Shown: piece after piece, positions 6,778 to 12,127 of the stretch
Numbering within the stretch: the stretch's first letter is position 1
Layout of the letters: each line of letters starts with the position of its first letter
NCBI GenBank assembly: GCA_964509765.1
Contig: CAZDYI010000108.1
Coordinates: 1-12,127, forward strand
DNA: 12,127 bases
From: CAZDYI01 sp964509765
GTDB taxonomy: Bacteria; Pseudomonadota; Gammaproteobacteria; Tethybacterales; Tethybacteraceae
Direction of reading: 5' to 3'
Notes under the pieces: generated by a model
Database searches by the model: none
What the model saw: only the letters and a program-made list of their open reading frames with translations
Told to the model about the DNA's origin: nothing
Program-made: the position numbers and the translations under genes

Positions 6778-7568
6778 ACCGCAACCTTGGCCTTGATCGC
6801 AGGATGAGGGTCGTAGCCCTCGAAGCTCACGTCCTCGTACCGGAACGAGAGGATGTCGCTCACTTCCGGGTTCAGCCTCAGGGTCGGCAGGGGCCTCGGC
6901 TCGCGCTTAAGCTGCTCGCGCGCCTGGTCGACGTGGTTTTTGTAAAGGTGCACGTCGCCGAAGGTGTGTACGAACTCGCCTGCGCGCAGCCCGGTCACGT
7001 GGGCGAGCATGTGAGTGAGCAGGGAGTAGGACGCGATGTTGAAAGGCACTCCGAGGAACAGGTCGGCGCTGCGCTGGTAGAGCTGCAGCGAGAGCGATCC
7101 GTCGTTCACCCACGCCTGGGCGATCACGTGGCAGGGCTGGAGGCGCATTGCGCCCAGGTCGCCGACGTTCCACGCCGATAGGACTATCCTGCGCGACTGC
7201 GGCTCGTTCCTGATCGCGTCGACCATTGCGGCTATCTGGTCGTGGCCGCTGCCGTCAGCCCCTTGCCAGTTCCGCCACTGCTTGCCGTAGATCGGGCCGA
7301 GGTCGCCGTCGCCGCCGGCCCACTCGTCCCAGATCCGCACGCCGTTGTCCTTGAGGTATGCGACGTTGGTGTCGCCCCGCAAGAACCACAGGAGCTCGTG
7401 GACGATCGACCTGACGTGGAGCCGCTTCGTCGTGAGCAGGGGAAAGCCCTCGGCGAGGTCGTAGCGGACCTGGCGCCCGAACAGCGCGAGGGTCCCGGTC
7501 CCGGTGCGGTCACGGCGCTCGGCGCCGGACTCGAGGACCTCGGAGAGCAGGTTCAGGTAGGCGCGCAC
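6774..7568 (-). CDS. thyA: Thymidylate synthase (ThyA type)
   Basis: Methylates dUMP to dTMP using methylenetetrahydrofolate and releases dihydrofolate, the substrate of the adjacent folA product. The 264-aa length equals that of E. coli ThyA, and key residues fall at the same numbers: R21 in DRTGTGT, nucleophile C146 in LQPCH, N177 in VPFNIASY and Y209 in HLYKNH. The segment after the cysteine reads VIAQAWV rather than the aromatic-rich form in E. coli, a modest divergence. The GTG start is chosen because MRAYLNLL matches the conserved N terminus. No strong ribosome site is seen, and the glycosyltransferase stop lies 6 bp upstream, so coupling is likely. Confidence 0.98.
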   Translation of the reverse strand: MRAYLNLLSEVLESGAERRDRTGTGTLALFGRQVRYDLAEGFPLLTTKRLHVRSIVHELLWFLRGDTNVAYLKDNGVRIWDEWAGGDGDLGPIYGKQWRNWQGADGSGHDQIAAMVDAIRNEPQSRRIVLSAWNVGDLGAMRLQPCHVIAQAWVNDGSLSLQLYQRSADLFLGVPFNIASYSLLTHMLAHVTGLRAGEFVHTFGDVHLYKNHVDQAREQLKREPRPLPTLRLNPEVSDILSFRYEDVSFEGYDPHPAIKAKVAV

Positions 7569-7574
7569 TGCCGT

Positions 7575-8318
7575 TCAGGTGCCGGCCTCGGCCCCGCCGC
7601 CGTCTGCCAGGAACGACCGCCTGCGCGCGAAGCGCACCTTGAGGCCGGTGCGGAAGTAGCGGGCGTACTCGGACAGGACCATGTGGCTCTTGCCCTCCTG
7701 GCGCCGGCGCCAGCTCACGGGGACCTCGACCACTTTCATTCCGTCGCGCAGCGGCTTGACGAGCGACTCGAGGAAGAACGCGAGCCCGGTCTCGCTCCAC
7801 TTGTAGCGCTCGAGCACCCCGCGCCTGTAGGCGCGGTAGCCGTACGTCATGTCCGTGAGCCTGCACAGGTACAGGAGCGAGAACGACCTCTGGAAGATCC
7901 AGTTGCAGACGAGCTTGACCCGCGAGTAGTTCCCGAAGTCGCCGCCCGGCAGCCAGCGCGACGTGGCGACGATGTCGACGTCGCCCTTTTGCGCGCGGTC
8001 GATGATGTCCTTGAGCCGGTCCGGAGGGGTCTCGAGGTCCGAGGACATGATCACCACCCAGTCGCCCTTGACGATCGGTATGCACTCGCGCATCGCGCCG
8101 CCGACGCCCTTGAGCCGCGACTGGACGTGCTCGCGCACGAGTCCGGGGCGCTCTTCCATCATCTCTGCGACGACCTTGCGGCATTCAGGGGTAGAATATG
8201 GCGCCGTGGCCATCAGGATGTCGACGATCCTGCCGTCGTCGTCCCGCAGCGCGGTCTCGATCGTCTCCCGGACCGACCAGGTCTCGTCAAGGGCCGAGAT
8301 GATCAGGCCGACCTTCAT
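7575..8318 (-). CDS. Family 2 glycosyltransferase (polyprenyl-phosphate sugar transferase-like)
   Basis: A soluble GT-A fold glycosyltransferase of family GT2, resembling the dolichyl/undecaprenyl-phosphate mannosyl- or glucosyltransferase group. From the ATG at 8318 it is 247 aa. The N-terminal strand KVGLIISALDE, the acidic D94-x-E96 metal/nucleotide site in SSDLETPPDR, SRW at about 120, and TDMTYGYRAYRR at about 155-166 are characteristic. There is no C-terminal membrane segment, unlike GtrB- or ArnC-type proteins. ATG 8360 in the same frame would add 14 poorly conserved residues; 8318 is preferred because the core fold begins there. It heads the minus-strand run with thyA 6 bp downstream. 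Donor, acceptor and pathway cannot be told from the sequence. Confidence 0.85.
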   Translation of the reverse strand: MKVGLIISALDETWSVRETIETALRDDDGRIVDILMATAPYSTPECRKVVAEMMEERPGLVREHVQSRLKGVGGAMRECIPIVKGDWVVIMSSDLETPPDRLKDIIDRAQKGDVDIVATSRWLPGGDFGNYSRVKLVCNWIFQRSFSLLYLCRLTDMTYGYRAYRRGVLERYKWSETGLAFFLESLVKPLRDGMKVVEVPVSWRRRQEGKSHMVLSEYARYFRTGLKVRFARRRSFLADGGGAEAGT

Positions 8319-8452
8319 CCCGTCGCCGTCCGCCGGCCGTTGCCCCTGCCTGCCTTCCATCGCCTGAGCAACCTGCAAGGAAGCGAATCTTACCTGATGG
8401 GCGCGGCCACGACGCTTGCTGGCATGCCGGGCACGTTTCGCCCGTGGGCTCC
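8319..8452. promoter_or_regulatory. Divergent control region between the glycosyltransferase gene and hisS
   Basis: About 134 bp separate divergent starts, so promoters for both directions should lie here or just inside the coding ends. On the minus strand, TAAGAT (8392-8387) is a plausible -10 for the glycosyltransferase-thyA-folA run, but no matching -35 is visible. I could not pick a convincing hisS promoter on the plus strand. Confidence 0.4.
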
Positions 8453-8460
8453 GTGAGCCC
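8428..8460 (+). other. Two small hairpins at the hisS start
   Basis: CGGGC/GCCCG (8428-8432 with 8440-8444, loop 7) ends at the first candidate GTG. GGGCT/AGCCC (8446-8450 with 8456-8460, loop CCGTG) places the second candidate GTG (8453) in its loop. Both have 5-bp stems in GC-rich DNA, so they may be chance, but they sit exactly over the start region. Confidence 0.3.
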
Positions 8461-9751
8461 GACAAACGAGCCGGTCAGGGGCATGCACGACGTCATGCCC
8501 GAGCAGCAGGACCTCTGGCACAGGCTCGAGGCGGCGGTCAAGGCGGCGCACGATTCGTTCGGCTACAGGAGGGTCCGCACCCCGGTCCTCGAGCACGAGG
8601 ACCTGTTCCTGCGCACGGTCGGCGGCGAGAGCGACATCGTCACAAAGGAGCTCTTCTCGGTCGACGCAAGGGGCAAGCGGAAGGTCTGCATGCGTCCCGA
8701 GGGCACGGTGCCGGCTGTCCGCGCCCTGGCGAACCTGGGCCTGCTGAGGGACAAGAAAAGAAAGCGCCGTGTCTGGTACATGGGTCCGATGTTCCGGCGC
8801 GAGCGCCCGCAACGTGGCAGGCTGCGCCAGTTCCACCAGTTCGGGGCCGAGCTGATGGGCGTGGCCGGGTTCGAGGCCGACGTCGAGATTGTTTTGCTGT
8901 GCGCCGCGATCTGGCGCGAGCTCGGCATCGCCGACAGGCTGGAGCTTGTCGTCAACAACCTCGGCGGCCTTGAGGAGCGCAGGGCGTACGCCGAGGAGCT
9001 GCGCGGGTACCTGGCAAGCAGGGAGGGATCGCTTTCCGCTACTGACCGGATGCGCGTGAACGCAAACCCGCTGCGCGTGCTCGACAGCAAGGAGGAGGGC
9101 ATCGACGAGGTGCTCGCCGAGGCTCCGGCCATGTCGAAGCACATCGGCGACAAATCGCAAAGGCATTTTGATTCGTTCCTAGGGTTCCTTGACGACAACG
9201 GAATCGATCACCGCGAAGACGACAGACTCGTCCGCGGGCTTGAGTATTACACGCTCACAGTCTTCGAGTGGATTCCCAAGGGCGACACCCGGCGGCAGAG
9301 CGCGGTTTGCGGCGGCGGCAGGTACGACGGCCTGGCGGAGGCACTGGGATCGGACCCGTGCCCCGGCACCGGGATGGCCGCCGGCGTCGAGAGGATCCTG
9401 GAGATGATGGATGGCGGAACTGAAAGATCAGTGCCAGACGTCTACATCGGAATGACCGGCCAGGTGTACGAGGACAAGGCCAGCCGCATCCGGCTGCTGG
9501 AGATGTCGGAGCAGCTGCGCAAGGCCGGCTTCAGCGTTGAAACATGCATGACAAGGGTTAAAATCAGCTTGTTCTTCCAGCTGGCCAATGAATCCGGAGC
9601 CAGGCTCGCGGCGCTTGTCGGAAAGCGCGAGCAAGCAAGAAAGGAAATATCGATCAAGTCGATGGCAACAGGGGTCCAGGACGATCCCGTTCCCCAAGAC
9701 GAGCTGGTGGACAGGGTCAAGAGCATGCTGAAACTCGGGGAAGGCAACTGA
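8453..9751 (+). CDS. hisS: Histidyl-tRNA synthetase
   Basis: Class II aminoacyl-tRNA synthetase that charges tRNA-His with histidine in the cytoplasm. From GTG 8453 it is 432 aa; bacterial HisS is usually 420-430. Features in order: N-terminal RGMHDVMP, RPEGT at about 81-85, motif 2 FRRERPQRGRLRQFHQFGAE from about 114, the histidine-binding LVRGLEYY (259-266; most homologues have Asp where this has Glu), CGGGRYDGL at about 286-294, motif 3 GTGMAAGVERIL, and a C-terminal anticodon-binding domain from about 330. GTG 8444 in frame is an alternative; 8453 is preferred because it puts RGM at residues 9-11 as in E. coli HisS. Neither start has a clear ribosome site. Its stop overlaps the next start by one base (TGATG). 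Confidence 0.96.
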   Translation: MSPTNEPVRGMHDVMPEQQDLWHRLEAAVKAAHDSFGYRRVRTPVLEHEDLFLRTVGGESDIVTKELFSVDARGKRKVCMRPEGTVPAVRALANLGLLRDKKRKRRVWYMGPMFRRERPQRGRLRQFHQFGAELMGVAGFEADVEIVLLCAAIWRELGIADRLELVVNNLGGLEERRAYAEELRGYLASREGSLSATDRMRVNANPLRVLDSKEEGIDEVLAEAPAMSKHIGDKSQRHFDSFLGFLDDNGIDHREDDRLVRGLEYYTLTVFEWIPKGDTRRQSAVCGGGRYDGLAEALGSDPCPGTGMAAGVERILEMMDGGTERSVPDVYIGMTGQVYEDKASRIRLLEMSEQLRKAGFSVETCMTRVKISLFFQLANESGARLAALVGKREQARKEISIKSMATGVQDDPVPQDELVDRVKSMLKLGEGN

Positions 9752-10419
9752 TGGCCAGCGCGCTGATGGACGACGTGCTGTCCGTGCTTCCGGCGCGGTA
9801 CCGGAAGGTCGCGCTGCCGTGGCTGGCCGCGGTCATAGCGGGAGCCCTGGTCTTCGTCGGGACCTACTACGCCTACGACGGCTTCGTCTCCTCGAGGAAC
9901 GAGGAGGTGAGCACTTATTACTGGCAGCTGACAAGCGCGGTCAACGACGACGACCTCGCGGCCGCCGAGGAGGCCTTCGCACAGGTTGCGGACAGGGCGA
10001 CCGACGAGCAGTACAGCCTCGCGGCTACCGTCCTTGCGGCGGGCGCGTTCGCAGCGGGCGAGCACGACAGGGCAGAGGGGCTCTACCGCGAGGTCATCGA
10101 GCGCGCCGGGCAAAGGAGCCTGCGCGACACCGCCCGCAGCCGGCTCGCGAAGGTCCTGCTCGCGAAGGAGCAGTACGCCGACGCGCGCCAGGAGCTGCTC
10201 AAGGTCGAGTCGTCCTCCAACGTTTTCTCGGTGGTGGTCTCCGACCTTCTCGGGGACATCTCGGTCGCGCAGGGCGACCTCGAGGAGGCGCTGAGCCACT
10301 ACGCCGAGGCCCTCGACCTGCTCGGCGAAGGCGACGAGCAGCTGACCTCGCTTTTGCGCACCAAGGTCGCTATGGTCTCGTCGAGGATCCTCCAGGGAGC
10401 CGGGGGAGGGGCACAGTGA
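9751..10419 (+). CDS. yfgM: YfgM-type membrane-anchored tetratricopeptide protein
   Basis: Inner-membrane protein with one N-terminal transmembrane helix (about residues 21-42, ALPWLAAVIAGALVFVGTYY) and a periplasmic helical repeat domain. The length is 222 aa against 206 for E. coli YfgM. The C-terminal part shows degenerate tetratricopeptide-like repeats (YSLAATVLAAGAFAAGEHDRAEGLY, ARSRLAKVLL, SDLLGDISVAQGD), as in the YfgM/DUF2133 family. In E. coli YfgM associates with PpiD and the Sec translocon; that role is transferred by homology and by position between hisS and bamB. The ATG overlaps the hisS stop by 1 base, and its stop overlaps bamB as GTGA, indicating tight coupling. Confidence 0.9.
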   Translation: MASALMDDVLSVLPARYRKVALPWLAAVIAGALVFVGTYYAYDGFVSSRNEEVSTYYWQLTSAVNDDDLAAAEEAFAQVADRATDEQYSLAATVLAAGAFAAGEHDRAEGLYREVIERAGQRSLRDTARSRLAKVLLAKEQYADARQELLKVESSSNVFSVVVSDLLGDISVAQGDLEEALSHYAEALDLLGEGDEQLTSLLRTKVAMVSSRILQGAGGGAQ

Positions 10420-11543
10420 CCCGCGCCCGCGCTTCGCTTTCCGCCGTCGCGCTCGCGGCGGGAGCGCTTCTTGCCGGCTGCGCGGGGGAGGGCAGGCAGT
10501 TCGGCGAGGACTTCGGCGCAGGGTGGACAGAGGGGTCGGTCGACGTCGTCTGGACCGCGCGGGTCGGGAACGTCACCCGCAAGAGCGGCATCACCAGGGC
10601 CGGCGACGAGCTGTGCGTGACCAACCGCGACGGGCAGGTGATGTTCGTCGACATCGGCTCGGGCGAGGCGCGCGTGGGCGGCGAGCTCGGCGGGGCGGTG
10701 ACCGCAGGCGGGCCCTGCACGAGGGGAACAGCCGCGGCCGTGGACGAGGACGGCAGGCTGGTGGTCTCGGACCTGGCCGACGGGTCCCGCTCGTGGTCGA
10801 GGCCGCTCAACGGCTACCCGCTAGGCCCGCTGATCGGGGCGGCGGGATCGGTGATCTCGGCGCACCCGTCGGGCGAGGTCATCTCCTACTCGCTGCTTTC
10901 CGGCGACGAGCTGTGGCGCCTCGAGCTCCAGGAGACTGAGTTCCGCTTCGACGGGTCCTTCCGGCCGCGGATCGACGGCGACTTCCTCTACATGGGCACC
11001 CCGGAGGGATCGCTTGTCGCGATCAACGTCATCGACGGGTTCGTAGCGTGGAACGAAAGGCTGTTTACCAGCCGCTCGCCCGACCCGACCGCGAACCTTT
11101 CGCTCGTTGCGGGCCCCGGGCTCGGATCCGGGCTCGCATGCGCGTCTGCGTTCAACGGCAACACGGCGTGCTTCGACGCGCAGTCCGGGCGCAAGGCATG
11201 GGAGACCGAGATGTCCTCCGCAGGGACGCTGGACGCAATCGGCGGGACGGTTTACCTCGTGAGCCAGTCAGGCGCGCTGGTCGGCCTTGCCCTGGACAGC
11301 GGCAGGGAGCGCTTCCGCTCCGAGGGCGCGAGCTCGAGCCGCTCGCCCGTCGTCGTCGCCCACCGCGGCAGGGTCGTGGTGGTCAACGGCTTTGCGGGCC
11401 TGAGCGTGCACGACGCCGGCGACGGGTCCGCGCTCGGAGGGCTGCGGCTCGGCGGCCAGGTCGTCGACGTCGCCGACCTCGGGCCCGACGGCTTGGCTGT
11501 GCTGAGCTCGACCGGCGAGCTCCGCAGGGTCGAGCTGCGCTGA
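10416..11543 (+). CDS. bamB: Outer membrane assembly lipoprotein BamB
   Basis: Beta-propeller lipoprotein of the BAM complex, which inserts beta-barrel proteins into the outer membrane. The protein is 375 aa, near the usual 380-395. A lipoprotein signal with lipobox LAGC puts the lipidated cysteine at residue 22. Residue +2 is Ala, consistent with sorting to the outer membrane. The rest consists of repeated PQQ-like propeller blades with motifs such as LVAINVIDGFVAWN, CFDAQSGRKAWE and LVGLALDSGRERF. The GTG start at 10416 overlaps the yfgM stop by 4 bp. The same frame is open further upstream, but that part lies inside yfgM and would bury the signal peptide. Confidence 0.94.
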   Translation: MTRARASLSAVALAAGALLAGCAGEGRQFGEDFGAGWTEGSVDVVWTARVGNVTRKSGITRAGDELCVTNRDGQVMFVDIGSGEARVGGELGGAVTAGGPCTRGTAAAVDEDGRLVVSDLADGSRSWSRPLNGYPLGPLIGAAGSVISAHPSGEVISYSLLSGDELWRLELQETEFRFDGSFRPRIDGDFLYMGTPEGSLVAINVIDGFVAWNERLFTSRSPDPTANLSLVAGPGLGSGLACASAFNGNTACFDAQSGRKAWETEMSSAGTLDAIGGTVYLVSQSGALVGLALDSGRERFRSEGASSSRSPVVVAHRGRVVVVNGFAGLSVHDAGDGSALGGLRLGGQVVDVADLGPDGLAVLSSTGELRRVELR

Positions 11544-11554
11544 AGGGCGCGGGC

Positions 11555-12127
11555 ATGGCCAGGGTCGTGATCTGCGGCCGCCCGAACGTCGGCAAGTCCA
11601 CACTGTTCAACGCGCTTGCGGGGCGCTCGCTCGCGCTGGTCCACGACAGGCCCGGCGTCACCCGCGACTGGGTCGGGACGGAGCTTGCCGGCCTGGACGT
11701 CGAGCTTCTCGACACCGCCGGCATGGCCGCGGGAAAGGGCGAGGGGCTCGCCGGGACTGCGTGGGACGGAAGCCTCGCGCAGATCAGGGAGGCCGACCTT
11801 GCGGTGCTCGTAGTCGACTGCAGGAGCGGCCTGACTCCCCAGGACTCCGAGATCGCCGCCGGACTGCGGCGCATCGTCCCCGAGGGCCGGATACTGGTGG
11901 CCGTGAACAAGTCGGAGAGCATCGACGCATCGGTCGCGCTGTCGGAGTTCCACGCGCTCGGCCTTTCGCCGATGCTCGCGGTCTCGGCGGCGCACGGCCA
12001 CGGCGTCGCGGCGCTCAGGGAGGACATCCGCGCTGCCCTCGGCCTGGAGGAGGGCGCCTCAGGCGGGGCGGAGGGGGATGGGGACGGCGTGACCCGCGTC
12101 GCGATCATGGGGCGGCCCAACGTCGGC
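11555..12127 (+). CDS. der: Ribosome assembly GTPase Der (EngA), 5' part
   Basis: Tandem-GTPase protein needed for 50S ribosomal subunit maturation. 191 codons are present and the gene runs off the window end. GTPase domain 1 is complete: G1 GRPNVGKST (8-16), G2 Thr36 in PGVTRD, G3 DTAG (53-56), G4 NKSE (118-121) and G5 SAAH (144-147). A Gly/Glu/Asp-rich linker follows, then the P-loop of domain 2 begins with GRPNVG at 186-191, the last codons visible. G4 has Glu where NKxD is canonical; Der domain 1 of many Alphaproteobacteria shows the same change, as I recall. ATG is 11 bp after bamB with AAGGG upstream. The two-P-loop layout excludes Era and other single-domain GTPases. Confidence 0.96.
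   Translation, partial: MARVVICGRPNVGKSTLFNALAGRSLALVHDRPGVTRDWVGTELAGLDVELLDTAGMAAGKGEGLAGTAWDGSLAQIREADLAVLVVDCRSGLTPQDSEIAAGLRRIVPEGRILVAVNKSESIDASVALSEFHALGLSPMLAVSAAHGHGVAALREDIRAALGLEEGASGGAEGDGDGVTRVAIMGRPNVG

Noticed and set aside
8319..8452. T-box or histidine-responsive leader upstream of hisS
   Set aside because: The space is too short, there is no run of His codons in a leader peptide, no T-box-like sequence and no terminator hairpin.
7242..8456. A 404-codon plus-strand reading frame opposite thyA and the glycosyltransferase
   Set aside because: It lies antisense to two well-identified genes, its translation resembles no family I know, and long antisense frames are expected in DNA this GC-rich.
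9819..10415. Upstream extension of the bamB frame through yfgM
   Set aside because: It overlaps yfgM almost completely, and the lipoprotein signal shows that translation begins at GTG 10416.

Overview
The window is a dense, GC-rich stretch (48 of 60 bases are G or C at 11401-11460) of a bacterial chromosome. It carries thirteen protein-coding genes, no RNA genes, no insertion sequence and no CRISPR array. The order hisS-yfgM-bamB-der on the right is typical of Gammaproteobacteria (also seen in Betaproteobacteria), and a BamB lipoprotein implies an outer membrane. A pseudomonadotan (proteobacterial) host, probably gammaproteobacterial, is the best reading. Some proteins (Der domain 1, parts of LeuB) have an alphaproteobacterial flavour, so the class is not certain.

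Layout. (1) 20-4949, plus strand: sucC-sucD (succinyl-CoA synthetase, TCA cycle) run directly into leuD-leuB (leucine biosynthesis) and asd (aspartate semialdehyde dehydrogenase), with gaps of 18-24 bp. This is probably one transcription unit. leuC, the usual partner of leuD, is not in the window. (2) 4950-5046: short convergent spacer without a clear terminator. (3) 8318 down to 5047, minus strand: a family 2 glycosyltransferase, thyA, folA and a ZnuA-type periplasmic zinc-binding protein. thyA and folA overlap by 4 bp and form the dTMP/folate pair. znuA follows after 30 bp and has no ABC permease or ATPase genes beside it. (4) 8319-8452: divergent control region. (5) 8453-12127, plus strand: hisS, yfgM, bamB and der, with 1-bp and 4-bp overlaps and an 11-bp gap. 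der is cut off by the window end.

Most of the window is housekeeping. The part that deserves attention is znuA. Its protein carries an 88-residue His/Asp loop built partly from three 48-bp tandem repeats, two of them identical at 45 of 48 positions. The loop is bracketed by two cysteines. Base composition falls to 47% GC near the gene's 3' end. The last codons of folA hold an extended -10 promoter overlapped by a partial palindrome resembling the Zur operator. Together these suggest a zinc-regulated scavenging protein with its own promoter, although the operator match is from memory and may be coincidence. I did not see a clearly undescribed multi-gene system.
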